Assembly: GCA_031549115.1 (NCBI GenBank)
Contig: JAVBQJ010000098.1
Span: 1-47,686 of the forward strand
Origin: JAVBQJ01 sp031549115
GTDB taxonomy: Bacteria; Verrucomicrobiota; Lentisphaeria; Victivallales; Victivallaceae
Length of the DNA: 47,686 bases
Reading direction: 5' to 3'
In this document: piece after piece, positions 32,060 to 41,069 of the stretch
How positions within the stretch are numbered: the stretch's first letter is position 1
Layout of the letters: each line of letters starts with the position of its first letter
Notes under the pieces: model-generated
Seen by the model: the letters and a program-made list of their open reading frames with translations, nothing else
The model's database searches: none
What the model was told of the DNA's origin: nothing
Translations under genes and position numbers: made by a program

Positions 32060-32398
32060 GCTTCCCGGGGAGAAGAGAAGGCCCCCCTTTTGAGGAAAGG
32101 GGCTGCCTTCTCTCCTCCCCGGACCCCTCCACTCATCCACCTCAAACCTTTTCAACGTAATTTTTTGTCTCGTTGGGCAAAAAATGAGTTTGGGATGGGG
32201 ATAACCCTTTTCCATTCAAGTCCGGTACGGTTTTTAAGCTTATCTCCCGATCTTTGCAGCTCCGATTTATGGATTTGCGATGCAAATCCATAAATCGTAC
32301 ACAAAAAGGTTTGAGGGGGGATGAGTGATGGGGTTTGGGGCTGGAGTGAAGGGACCCCTTTCCTCAAAAGGGGTCCCTTCTCTTTTCCCCAAGGCGCC
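32060..32398. repeat. Composite hairpin repeat (family R1), two outward-facing copies
   Basis: The left copy is in minus orientation (stem from 32067 to 32120, loop 32088-32098) and the right copy is in plus orientation (perfect 11-bp stem GAAGGGACCCC / GGGGTCCCTTC, loop TTTCCTCAAAA at 32359-32369). Each is linked to AAAAGGTTTGAGG and GGATGAGTG blocks. The centre holds a TTTTTTGTC ... GGCAAAAAA stem (32160-32183) and a perfect palindrome GATTTATGGATTTGC-gat-inverse (32263-32295). The right copy lies in the leader of the radical SAM gene, and CCCCAAGG follows its stem as it does before larB. Confidence 0.75.
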
Positions 32399-32406
32399 TG
32401 CATCTC

Positions 32407-33528
32407 ATGGATACGATGCGAAAACTGGAGATTCTTTCTGCGGATTCGCAGTATGATCTGGCTTGTGCCTGCGGGAGTTCGGCGCAGGACCGGCGGCGGC
32501 GCGGACTGGACGGGCGTTGGCTGTATCCGGTGCCGTTGGCGGCGGGCGGTTACGGCGTCATGTTCAAGACGCTGCTTTCCAACGGCTGCAGCAACGATTG
32601 CCGTTATTGTCCGTTGCGCAGCAATGCCAACGCACAGCGTTGCGCGCTGACGCCGGAGGAGGCGGCCAGGGTATTTTTCGACTACCAGAAAAAGCGTTGG
32701 CTGCTCGGATTGTTTTTGAGTTCCGGGGTGATCGGGACGCCGGACCGGACCATGGAGCGGCTGCTGGCGACCGCCCGGATACTCCGGCAGCGTTACCAAT
32801 ATCGCGGCTATATTCATTTGAAGATCATCCCCGGCGCCTCCGAGGCGGCGATTGCGGAAGCGTTGCAATTGGCCAGCGCGGTGTCGCTGAATATCGAAGT
32901 GCCGGGCGAAAAGCACTTCCGCAAGCTGTCGGATTCCAAACACTTCGACCGTGACATCGTCGCCCCGCTCAAGTATCTCGCCCGCGAGACGGCGCGGGGG
33001 GAAAAATTTGCCCGGATCCGTTGCACCACCCAGTTCATCGTCGGCGCTTCGGACGAGAGCGATCATGAAATCGTCCGGTACATGGACGGAATCTACAACC
33101 GGTTGCATTTCGAGCGGGTGTATTTTTCCGCCTACCAGCCGGGGCTGGGCGAAACATCACTGCCGGGCGAAAACAATTTCACCCTGGCTCCGGAGGACCG
33201 GCTGACCCGGGAGCACCGGCTGTACCAGGCGGACTGGCTGTTGCGGCGCTATCACTTCGCCACCGGCGAACTGATTTTCGATACCGGCGGCAATCTGGCA
33301 TTGGACGCGGACCCGAAAATGATCTGGGCCCAGCATCACCCGGAGTTTTTTCCGGTGCGGATTCAAAGCGCCGACAAGGAAAGCCTGCTGCGGGTGCCGG
33401 GGCTGGGCCCGATTTCGGTGGACCGGATCCTGGAAGCGCGGCGGCTGTGCCGGATCACCCATCTCGGCATCGTCGGCATCAAGGGCAAACTGGCCGCCCG
33501 CGCGATTCCCTATCTGGATTTTTCCTGA
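32407..33528 (+). CDS. Radical SAM protein of the putative DNA modification/repair type, with helix-hairpin-helix end
   Basis: 373 aa. The radical SAM cluster motif is CSNDCRYC (Cys61, 65, 68; spacing CX3CX2C). Later segments HLKIIPGASEAAIAEA, LNIEVPGEKHF, TTQFIVGASDESDHEI and FSAYQPG match the TIGR03916-type family. The C-terminus has two helix-hairpin-helix motifs (LLRVPGLGPISVDRILEAR and LGIVGIKGKLAARAIPYL), which bind DNA. In other bacteria this protein is usually paired with a uracil-DNA-glycosylase-like partner; none is next to it here. The start at 32407 is preceded only by a weak site after the R1 hairpin. The 3' end overlaps the convergent GH gene by 19 bp. Confidence 0.85.
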   Translation: MDTMRKLEILSADSQYDLACACGSSAQDRRRRGLDGRWLYPVPLAAGGYGVMFKTLLSNGCSNDCRYCPLRSNANAQRCALTPEEAARVFFDYQKKRWLLGLFLSSGVIGTPDRTMERLLATARILRQRYQYRGYIHLKIIPGASEAAIAEALQLASAVSLNIEVPGEKHFRKLSDSKHFDRDIVAPLKYLARETARGEKFARIRCTTQFIVGASDESDHEIVRYMDGIYNRLHFERVYFSAYQPGLGETSLPGENNFTLAPEDRLTREHRLYQADWLLRRYHFATGELIFDTGGNLALDADPKMIWAQHHPEFFPVRIQSADKESLLRVPGLGPISVDRILEARRLCRITHLGIVGIKGKLAARAIPYLDFS

Positions 33529-35831
33529 CTCAGCGCCTCCCACTCCACCCGGGAGCCGCGAAAGAACCAGTAGGTTTCCTTCGGCTCGACCTCGAGCGTA
33601 AACACCTCCGCCTCCGCCAATTCCCATTGCCGGAAAGGCTCGTACAACATCCCCGGCTCCGGTAGCCGCAGCGTAACCTGCCGGGTCGTCGAGCGGGTAT
33701 GCACCCCGATGAAATCACTGTTGACGAACAGCGCGTCGTCACTGTCCAGATATTCGAACGCGCCGGCCTCCCGGATGGCGTAACGCAGCAGCCCCGGCGC
33801 CAGGATCGGCGACTGCGAATAGATCGCCGTCCAGCCCTCCTGCGCCTTTTGCGCCAGCACCACCTTTTCCGGCATGTCGGCACTGCGTCCCAATGCCACG
33901 GCGCCGGCATCCTCCACGGTCAGCGTCGGCGGATAAACCCGTGCCGTCACTTCCGCGGGTTCGCCGGGTTCCTGCCGGTCCAATACCCCGAGCGCCCGCC
34001 CGGCGTCGAATCCGGCGGCAATCAACTCCGGCTCCGGCCGCATCTGCCAACTCAATTCCTGCTCGGACAACGCCAGCTTCATCCCCGCCAGACGCGAGGC
34101 ATTGTCGATCGAAAACGCCTCGCCGCCATCGATGACGCCATCGTTCCAGACGAAAAACGCCACCGCGTGATTGGCGGCAAGCGTCCGGTGGATCGCGGCA
34201 ATTTCTTCGGCGTCCAGTTTGAAGGTATGGAAAAACACATAGACCTTGTAATCGCTATCCGCCACCTGGTCCAGCAGGATCATATCGTAGGCCGCGCCGC
34301 CGCGCGCCCAGGTGTAGCGCGGATAATCGAGCAGCGCGAAGCCACGGGTCGGACTTTCGAATTCGAGATCGCGCCCGATGAAGCGCTGCATATCGGCATC
34401 GACCACCACCGCGACCTCCGCGACGCTGCGGCGCGGCAGTTGAAAACTGCGCTGCCAGATGTCCTGCAGCTGCCGCCACAGCGGCATCACCTCCGGAATC
34501 GCGTAGGTATAGCTCATCTGCCATAAATACGGATTCATCCCCTGCGTCATCGCATTCAGATATACCAGCTTCTGCTTCGCCAGCGTTTCCTCGAGGTTGG
34601 CGGTGGCGCCATAGCCTCTGTCCTCGCCGATATGCGGCCGGACGTCATCCTGCAATACCATCGCTTTGCCTTTGAGCGCCAGCCCGCGAACCGGATTCAC
34701 CGGCGCCAGCGAACCCCAATCGCCGAGACCGCGCCCCGGATAGGGGTCCCACTGCTCCAGATAGTCGATATTCGGGTCGTCGAGCAGTTCGTAATGCCGG
34801 TCGCCGCCCCACTGCGCATATTGCCCGTACGAAGTGAAACCGCGCCCCCAGAATCCGAACAACAAGTTGCCGGTACGGACCCCGGCCAGCCGGCGATGCT
34901 GCGTCGCCTCTTTCACCGTCGCCGCGAATTGGCGCATAAAGAGATTCTGCGCCCAGTCGGCAAACTCGATGGAATCGGCGAGGCGCCGGTAACGCGACGG
35001 GACGAAGATCAATGGATAGCGTTCTTTCTCCGCCGCATAGTCCAGCGTCGGCGTCGCCGCAGCCAAAGTCACTGTGTCGTCTTGCCATGCCCGTTGCAGC
35101 GCCGCGTCATTTTGGTAGCGCTCCCGCAGGAAATCCCGGAAATGCCCGAGCGCCGCCGCGGTGAAAATATCGGGCGACCAGTTGCAGTCCAGCGAACCGC
35201 CGTTGAACAGCGTATAGCCGATCACGGTTTCGGCATAGGACCCACTTTGCAGATGGGCGATCAACTGCCGCAGCGCCTTGTCGCCTTCCCGTTGCCAGGC
35301 ACTGGAGAGGTAGTCCGCCTTTCCCTCCGCCGTCACCGCGTCGGGGTAGACCCCACCCCACCAATCGGGGCTGTCGAACACCAGATTCAGGATCACTTTG
35401 ATTTCCGGATTGGCGGTGGTCAGCCGCGCCAGTTCTCCATCCAGATACTCCCAATTGTAGGTATCCGGGCCCGTCCACGACGGCGCGCCGTAGGCAATCG
35501 GCGGGACCGGTTTCCCCAGCGGCACCACCAGCCGGGCGGTCGGGAAATCGCTTTCCTTCAGCATCATTTCCAGGCTGCGCTCATCGACGTTGTGGTTGAC
35601 GATCGCACCCCAGCCCAACAGCGAACAGGGTTTGCCATCGATAAACGCCATCCGGGTATCCCCCACCGAAGCGAACTTCACCGAGGTTGCGGGCGGTTGC
35701 GCCAGAACGGCATCGGCGTCAAGCGTCCGCGCCGCAGCCGCATGGACCGGCAGGGGAGCGAAAACTCCCCCGGCCAAAATACCGGCGCCCAACATGATCC
35801 GGCGCCCCCAACTCCCCTTTGCTCTATTCAT
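33510..35831 (-). CDS. Secreted GH42-like putative beta-galactosidase, copy 2
   Basis: 773 aa, colinear and nearly identical with the protein at 23363-25687, including the twin-arginine signal (GSWGRRIMLGAGILAGGVFA), PTARLVVPLGKPVPP, NLVFDSPDWW, GYTLFNGGSLDCNW, VVVDADMQRFI and the C-terminal ETYWFFRGS. Substitutions are scattered and conservative, so both copies appear active. It is the third gene of the operon 36549-38564, pseudopilin, GH42-like. The last 19 bp overlap the convergent radical SAM gene. Confidence 0.8.
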   Translation of the reverse strand: MNRAKGSWGRRIMLGAGILAGGVFAPLPVHAAAARTLDADAVLAQPPATSVKFASVGDTRMAFIDGKPCSLLGWGAIVNHNVDERSLEMMLKESDFPTARLVVPLGKPVPPIAYGAPSWTGPDTYNWEYLDGELARLTTANPEIKVILNLVFDSPDWWGGVYPDAVTAEGKADYLSSAWQREGDKALRQLIAHLQSGSYAETVIGYTLFNGGSLDCNWSPDIFTAAALGHFRDFLRERYQNDAALQRAWQDDTVTLAAATPTLDYAAEKERYPLIFVPSRYRRLADSIEFADWAQNLFMRQFAATVKEATQHRRLAGVRTGNLLFGFWGRGFTSYGQYAQWGGDRHYELLDDPNIDYLEQWDPYPGRGLGDWGSLAPVNPVRGLALKGKAMVLQDDVRPHIGEDRGYGATANLEETLAKQKLVYLNAMTQGMNPYLWQMSYTYAIPEVMPLWRQLQDIWQRSFQLPRRSVAEVAVVVDADMQRFIGRDLEFESPTRGFALLDYPRYTWARGGAAYDMILLDQVADSDYKVYVFFHTFKLDAEEIAAIHRTLAANHAVAFFVWNDGVIDGGEAFSIDNASRLAGMKLALSEQELSWQMRPEPELIAAGFDAGRALGVLDRQEPGEPAEVTARVYPPTLTVEDAGAVALGRSADMPEKVVLAQKAQEGWTAIYSQSPILAPGLLRYAIREAGAFEYLDSDDALFVNSDFIGVHTRSTTRQVTLRLPEPGMLYEPFRQWELAEAEVFTLEVEPKETYWFFRGSRVEWEALSQEKSR

Positions 35832-35845
35832 CGTTCAAAAGGTCT

Positions 35846-36511
35846 TCAAAACGGCATATCGTCGGTGAACGCAGCCGTATCGGAGAGCTGCTGCTGGCTG
35901 GCTTTGTCCACGTGGCCGTCGTCGAAGAGCATATTCACCTTGTTATCATGAACCGGCCCGATCAGACTGCCGGTGCCGATCACCTCGGTACGGTGCGAGA
36001 AAAAACTGGGCGCACTCTCCGTCACGGCGACCGCTTTGCCGTCCCCCAGCACCATCGTCGCCGACGGATTGGTAATCGGCTGCGGCGCACAGAATACATA
36101 ATGATTGGTGACATAATCGCTGGCGCGGTACAGGCCGCGCAACACGTGCGTCCCCTGGCTCGGGCAGATTGCAATCTGCGTCGTACCGCAGTCCCAGATC
36201 GCCCCGCCGGCCAGCGGATTGGCGAACTTCTCCTCCGACATCGGCAAATACGCGCTGTCGGTGACCAGGCGCGCCAGCCAGTGCTCGGCCCAACCGCTGT
36301 TGGCGGCGAACACATCGACCGGATATTGACCGTTCGAATCACCGCGAAACATCGCGAATGCCAGGCCGAACTGCTTGAGGTTGCTGGTGCACTTGATCGC
36401 CTGCGCCGCCGAGCGCGCCTTCGACAACGCCGGCAGCAGCATACTTGCCAGGATGGCGATGATCGCGATCACGACCAGGAGCTCGATGAGCGTGAATCGA
36501 CTTCTTTTCAT
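35846..36511 (-). CDS. Pseudopilin, H-X9-DG type (duplicated pair, copy 2)
   Basis: 221 aa from the ATG at 36511 (AGGAGG 6 bases upstream). It starts MKRSRFTLIELLVVIAIIAI and ends with HDNKVNMLFDDGHVDKASQQ, an H-X9-DG motif. It is closely similar to the protein at 25698-26360. The gene lies 37 bp after the cytosolic glycosidase-like gene and 14 bp before the GH42-like gene, so the three are one operon driven from 38640-38645. Confidence 0.9.
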   Translation of the reverse strand: MKRSRFTLIELLVVIAIIAILASMLLPALSKARSAAQAIKCTSNLKQFGLAFAMFRGDSNGQYPVDVFAANSGWAEHWLARLVTDSAYLPMSEEKFANPLAGGAIWDCGTTQIAICPSQGTHVLRGLYRASDYVTNHYVFCAPQPITNPSATMVLGDGKAVAVTESAPSFFSHRTEVIGTGSLIGPVHDNKVNMLFDDGHVDKASQQQLSDTAAFTDDMPF

Positions 36512-36548
36512 GGTTTCCCTCCTTGGGTTGTTGAACCGTTCCCGAAAA

Positions 36549-38564
36549 TTATTCTTTATCCGCTTTACCCGGCGTAGCTTCAAGCACAATGATCCCGCAG
36601 GGCGGAATATGCAGCGGCGTACAATTGTAGCCGGTTCCAACGCGCCCGGCGTCATCCATCCTTACCGGCGTATACGGGAAACCGGAAACCTTGACGACGC
36701 ATTCGGGCGTCTGCTTGAAGGTCCATTCGGGCTCCAGATAACGCGGCCGCACCGAAACCAATCCGACCCGCAGCTTCCCCGCCGCATCCTCCATCGACAG
36801 CAGGCGCAGTTCACCCTCCGTCTTCACCGCCGCCACCTTTCCGTCACGCACCCGGCGCATCATCGCGGCGACCCGATCCCAGAATTCCTTCGGAATACTC
36901 ATGTATTCGGTATCGATCCAGAAATAAGCCGGCGGCGGCGTCCCGGCAAAGGTCGCCGGAACCGCGTCCAGCCGGTCGCACGATGTTGTACCGCCGTGCA
37001 GCAGCATCGCCGTCAGCCGGTAATCGCCGCCGATCGGGACAGAAACCGCCTCCGCATCCGAAGGAATTTCTCCCGCGGCGAAGTTGCCGACCAGCAATAC
37101 CGGTCCGCGACTGTAACGCTTCAGGCGGTCCAATTCGGCGCCGGTCAGAAGATCGGCGTTGGGAACGATCACCGGCCCGGTCACACCCTCCAGATCGGCA
37201 ATGCGCGCCACACTCTGGACGGCGATATCGTAATTGCCGGTCAAATGGCCGATCACCTTGAAGCCGGGCCAAGTCCCGTGCCGCGGATAATCCTCCAACA
37301 GCGCGTCGATCGCCGTATCGCTCCAAATCCAGGTGAAGTCCCCCGCCCGCACCGGCTCGAAGCCGTATCCGACCGTCCATTGCTGCCGCAGATAACTCCA
37401 TTCGTCGGGCTTCAATCCGTCGCCGAGACAGACCATGAAGCCATCCGCCGCGCGGCACAGACTCCCGTCCCCGCAACGCCGGTATTGATTGGCCACGGTG
37501 AAAAATTCCCGTTCCAGGCGGCCGGGCGCGTGGCGCAGGAGATCGTAACTCTCCACCACGTCCTTCACGCCGAAGAGAAAGATTACTTCCATCTGCGGCG
37601 CCATCGCCCGCAGATCCAGCAACGTCGCGGCGAAGTCGAAGTGACGCTCGGCGCCGCCGAAGATCAGCTCCAGATTCGCCGCCACCGTTTCCACCAGCAG
37701 ATAATCCACTCCCAGCTCCGCGATCCGGCGGTAGTCGACCCCGTGCTGGTAAATTCCCTCGAACGCCCCTTTGGTATTCGGTGAATTGATCATCGACTTC
37801 CGGCCGATCGATTTCAGCATCCGCGCCTGCTTGCCCCAGAAGGACTCCCAGCGGCGGCAATTGAAGTCGATCCACTCCCGGCGTAAATGCGTCCACAGCC
37901 ATTCCATCCGCGCCGTCAGCCGCTCCACCACATGATTGGTCGGCTGCAGCAGCTCCGCCGGAGCCGCATCGCCGAGAAATTCGCAGAACTGCGCGATCAT
38001 CCCGTCGGAAATATCGTTATGCGCCAGCACGCCGGCCGGACCGCAGCCGTCCGGGCCGTGGAAACCATCGAAGCCGTAATCCAGCATCACTTGCCGCAGC
38101 CGTTCCGCAAAAATATCCTCGAAATATCTGCCGTCATGCAACCGCGCCAGCGGTTCGACACCGGGGGTGACGCCGAGCGTGTCGTAAACAATCAACACCT
38201 CGGGGTGGCGGCTCGCCCACTCCGGGTGAAAACGGTCATGCAGGTAATTCGGAAAAAACGACGGGAATACCGCAACCTTATCGCGTTGCAGCAATGCCGT
38301 CAGCGACCGCAGCTGAAAGTTGGTCCATCGTTGCCGGGAACGCTCCTCGTTGCCGTCATGCCCCACCCGGGAGCAATTGTCCGGATAGAGTTCATATTCC
38401 TCCTCCAGCCCCCGGTGCAGCAGCACCAGATCGGGCGAAGACAACAGAAGCGATATCCCATCCGGCACAAAGCCGATACGCTCCAGATAGGCGGCCACCC
38501 CATAATCGGCGGCCGTATTGTCAAAAGCCAGCAACTCAGTCCATATCCACTTTTCCGGAACCAT
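36549..38564 (-). CDS. Putative cytosolic glycosidase of unknown family (671 aa)
   Basis: I start at the ATG at 38564 because the promoter -10 (38645-38640) lies between it and the longer in-frame start at 38672. There is no signal peptide. The N-terminal part begins VPEKWIWTELLAFDNTAADY; the core FAERLRQVMLDYGFDGFHGP, then DG, is shared with the 619-aa protein at 44932-46791 (FVARLRQVMLDYRFDGFHGA, then DG). GRKSMINSPNTKGAFEGIYQ and VDYLLVETVAANLEL also align with that protein. The pattern suggests a TIM-barrel glycosidase, with catalytic acids perhaps in DGFHGPDG and LLVETVA. The C-terminal region is beta-rich. The family is not recognised. It is the first gene of its operon. Confidence 0.75.
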   Translation of the reverse strand: MVPEKWIWTELLAFDNTAADYGVAAYLERIGFVPDGISLLLSSPDLVLLHRGLEEEYELYPDNCSRVGHDGNEERSRQRWTNFQLRSLTALLQRDKVAVFPSFFPNYLHDRFHPEWASRHPEVLIVYDTLGVTPGVEPLARLHDGRYFEDIFAERLRQVMLDYGFDGFHGPDGCGPAGVLAHNDISDGMIAQFCEFLGDAAPAELLQPTNHVVERLTARMEWLWTHLRREWIDFNCRRWESFWGKQARMLKSIGRKSMINSPNTKGAFEGIYQHGVDYRRIAELGVDYLLVETVAANLELIFGGAERHFDFAATLLDLRAMAPQMEVIFLFGVKDVVESYDLLRHAPGRLEREFFTVANQYRRCGDGSLCRAADGFMVCLGDGLKPDEWSYLRQQWTVGYGFEPVRAGDFTWIWSDTAIDALLEDYPRHGTWPGFKVIGHLTGNYDIAVQSVARIADLEGVTGPVIVPNADLLTGAELDRLKRYSRGPVLLVGNFAAGEIPSDAEAVSVPIGGDYRLTAMLLHGGTTSCDRLDAVPATFAGTPPPAYFWIDTEYMSIPKEFWDRVAAMMRRVRDGKVAAVKTEGELRLLSMEDAAGKLRVGLVSVRPRYLEPEWTFKQTPECVVKVSGFPYTPVRMDDAGRVGTGYNCTPLHIPPCGIIVLEATPGKADKE

Positions 38565-38639
38565 AATACGCTTATCCGCCTTTTTCTGTCTTGCCGAACA
38601 ACCGGGAAACACATTACCGGTGTCTCTTGGCTTTTTTAG

Positions 38640-38701
38640 AGTATAATGCAAAAACCGTGAAAAAACTTCCACAATACTGCGAAAAAATAAACATTTTCTG
38701 C
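38640..38701 (-). promoter_or_regulatory. Promoter of the 671-aa glycosidase operon with conserved upstream box
   Basis: Minus strand: -10 TATACT (38645-38640) preceded by CGGTTTTTGCAT. GCAGAA (38701-38696), with an A-run before it, stands exactly 50 bp upstream of the -10, as at 4806-4867 and 46832-46893. The middle part is less conserved than in the other two. No good -35 is seen. Confidence 0.55.
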
Positions 38702-38752
38702 TTTTTCAGCATCTCAAACCTAAAACGAAAGTACCTTCGCGCAATATCCAGG

Positions 38753-40330
38753 CTATTCCGCCGATTCCGGCACCAGGAAGCAATAGCTGGCGGTGTAAGC
38801 TTTCGGCTCTTCGCCGAACCATTGCCGGAACCACGGCGCCGTCGCCCGCGGCACCTCCACGGTGACGATATCGCTCACCCGGTAATCGGGCGCGGCGAAA
38901 CGGGCAAGAAATTCCGGCTTTTCTTCGGCTGTGCCCATCCACAGCATCACCGCACCGTCACGGCGGATATCCGCTTCGTCGATCCATTGGCTGAAGCGCG
39001 GATCGGCGGAAAAATACGCCTCCGGCCGGTCCGGGGAATACACCGCGATATTGCACGCCGCCACCCGATTGCCGATCACGAACGGCAGTGCGCCGGCGTA
39101 TTGCGCATGCCACGCCTCCGTCACCCGGCAGCTGAGTTCGCGCCCCGGATAGTTTTCATAGTCGCAGCGGCGTTTCAGGTACGGCTGCTGGTACATCGAA
39201 CGGACGCAGAAGGTCGCCCCGAATACCACCCCCATCAGCACCATCGCGCCGGTGAACAACTTCACCCGCAGCGGATTCAAACGCGGCCGCATCCAATATA
39301 CCGTCAACAACGGCAGCAAGGGAAAACACGGCAGCACCCATGAATAATTGATCGACCCGCCGGAGATCAGCGCAAACAGCAGCGTAATGCCGAACGGTCC
39401 GGCGACAAACCAGATCAGAAACGTCCGGTTGAAGCGGTCGATGGGGCCGCCGGAGCGCGGCGTCCGGTTCCGGGGGAAGAACAAGAGCGCCAGGAAAACC
39501 AGCGGAATCCCGGCTACGCCCAGCGCCCGCTGGAATGCCCGCCAGGGCTGGTACAGATGCACCACCCAATTGGAGCTGACCCCCTCCGCCAGCGACGCCC
39601 GGGTCAACGCGTAATCGACCGCGACCATCTGGTTGTCGACCAGCCACCATAAATTCGGCAGACACACCGCCAAAGCGAGCAATCCTGCCACATAGAACGG
39701 CGTCTGCGACCATGCCCGCCTGCCTTTCGCCGTGGTCAGCAGCAACAGCAGCATCGGGATGAACAGCACCACCGCGTAATACTTGGTCATCAACGCCATT
39801 CCGGCCAGCAAGCCGGTCGCCAGCCAGTCGCGCCAGCGGTGCCCGTCATTCAAGGCCCGGTAAAAGCTATAGATCGTCAACGGCCACAGTCCCAGCTCCA
39901 TCACGTCGTCGCACAGCTCGGTCGCCTTGATGCCGTAGAAGTTGATCGCGGCCAGCGCCAGCACCGAAATCAGCGCCGCCGGCGCCGACACCATCCGCCG
40001 TCCCAGCCGCCACACCGCCCAGAAGCCGGCGATCACGAACACCTGGCTCAACACATAATTGATCCACAAGCCGCCGCCGGTCAGCACATGGAAGCCATTT
40101 CCCAGCCACGCGCCCAGATACGGGTTTTTGTCGTAACCGAACTGGAAGTGCCGTCCCCAGACGATATTTTCGAGAATGTCGATGAAGTCGTTTCCCAGCG
40201 AAACAACCGGAAGCAGACTCCACCAGACGAACCAAAAAGCACAGAAGCTCCAGAAAATCCGTTCCGTCGGACACGCCGTCTCAAACCCGGGCTCCGGCGC
40301 CCGCCAAAACGAAGACCAAAATTTTTTCAT
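38753..40330 (-). CDS. GT39-family (ArnT/PMT-like) membrane glycosyltransferase
   Basis: 525 aa from the ATG at 40330, starting MKKFWSSFWRAPEPG. The ATG at 40366 would lie too close to a possible -10. About eleven membrane helices follow, with a first periplasmic loop containing NDFIDILENIVWGRHFQFGY and NPYLGAWLGNG. That loop is where GT39 enzymes bind the lipid-phosphate sugar donor (catalytic Asp expected in LGNDFIDI). The C-terminal 100 residues are soluble. Such enzymes transfer a sugar from polyprenyl phosphate to lipid A, a lipid or a protein. It is monocistronic. Confidence 0.82.
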   Translation of the reverse strand: MKKFWSSFWRAPEPGFETACPTERIFWSFCAFWFVWWSLLPVVSLGNDFIDILENIVWGRHFQFGYDKNPYLGAWLGNGFHVLTGGGLWINYVLSQVFVIAGFWAVWRLGRRMVSAPAALISVLALAAINFYGIKATELCDDVMELGLWPLTIYSFYRALNDGHRWRDWLATGLLAGMALMTKYYAVVLFIPMLLLLLTTAKGRRAWSQTPFYVAGLLALAVCLPNLWWLVDNQMVAVDYALTRASLAEGVSSNWVVHLYQPWRAFQRALGVAGIPLVFLALLFFPRNRTPRSGGPIDRFNRTFLIWFVAGPFGITLLFALISGGSINYSWVLPCFPLLPLLTVYWMRPRLNPLRVKLFTGAMVLMGVVFGATFCVRSMYQQPYLKRRCDYENYPGRELSCRVTEAWHAQYAGALPFVIGNRVAACNIAVYSPDRPEAYFSADPRFSQWIDEADIRRDGAVMLWMGTAEEKPEFLARFAAPDYRVSDIVTVEVPRATAPWFRQWFGEEPKAYTASYCFLVPESAE

Positions 40331-40443
40331 CCATTCATCCCGTATATTATGCATTAGTCGTATCATAAAAATATCATGAAAACCGTTTTTTTCAATACTG
40401 CACCCTCATTTTTCCCGTTAGAACAGTCAACATGCGGCGATAC

Positions 40444-40472
40444 TTGAAAAAACGCCGATCCGGCGGTATAGT
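40444..40472 (+). promoter_or_regulatory. Promoter of the DUF2798-like gene / short leader RNA
   Basis: TTGAAA (40444-40449), a 17-bp spacer holding the palindrome GCCGATCCGGC, and TATAGT (40467-40472). The spacer ends CCGGCGG, as CCGGTGG does before the 41447 promoter. Confidence 0.7.
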
Positions 40473-40506
40473 ATAATACAATCACAAATATTTTTTTACA
40501 ACGAGC

Positions 40507-40546
40507 AGTGCCGATCACATAAGTCCAGTTGATCGGCACTTTTTTT
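40507..40546 (+). terminator. Rho-independent terminator between promoter and gene (attenuator or sRNA end)
   Basis: A perfect 10-bp stem AGTGCCGATC / GATCGGCACT with a 14-nt loop is followed by seven Ts. It lies about 35 bp after the -10 and 20 bp before the ATG of the next gene, so it would cut most transcripts to about 65-70 nt. Confidence 0.8.
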
Positions 40547-40566
40547 ATGGAAAGGATTCGGGGAAT

Positions 40567-41019
40567 ATGCCGCAGACAGGAATGGAAAAAATCGTCTTTC
40601 TGGCCATGATGGCTCTGGCGATGACCGCAGCGATGGAAACCTACAATCTGCTGTTGCAGGGGGCTTCACCGGAAGCTTTGTTTTGGGCGCTGGTGGTGGA
40701 TTTGCCGCTGATGTGGGTTGTCGTCATGGCGGTACAGCACTTCATTGCCGCGCCGCTGGTCCGGCAGCTGATCCGGCGGCTGGCGGTTCCGCCGGGAATG
40801 CTTTTCCTGTGCGTGCCTGTGCTTACAGTATTGGTCATGTGCCCGCTGATGAGCTTTGCCGCGACGTTGATCTTCAAATTCGATCCGGCCCGCCTGGGCG
40901 AGGTCTGGCTGGCGACGTTTCTCGTGAATCTGCCGATGGCAATGCTGTGGCAGCTGTTCGTCGCCGGTCCCGCGGTCAGAAAGGCCTTCCGGCTGCTCTT
41001 CCGCCGCGCCAACGCCTGA
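40567..41019 (+). CDS. DUF2798-like four-helix membrane protein
   Basis: 150 aa, starting MPQTGMEKIVFLAMMALAMT. Four membrane helices come as two similar halves (about residues 8-26 and 38-60, then 80-102 and 112-133), each half containing an M-x-x-A-M-type helix and an LP-containing helix (VVDLPLMWVV and LVNLPMAMLW). That internal repeat is typical of DUF2798 proteins, whose function is unknown. GGAAAGGA stands before the ATG. Expression would depend on read-through of the terminator at 40507-40546. Confidence 0.75.
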   Translation: MPQTGMEKIVFLAMMALAMTAAMETYNLLLQGASPEALFWALVVDLPLMWVVVMAVQHFIAAPLVRQLIRRLAVPPGMLFLCVPVLTVLVMCPLMSFAATLIFKFDPARLGEVWLATFLVNLPMAMLWQLFVAGPAVRKAFRLLFRRANA

Positions 41020-41069
41020 CGGATATGGCGAGTGTCAGTCCGTTTCACACGCCCACTGGCCTCAATGTG

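Noticed and set aside
32152..33108. 318-codon minus-strand ORF
   Set aside because: Shadow of the radical SAM gene that runs into the R1 repeat.
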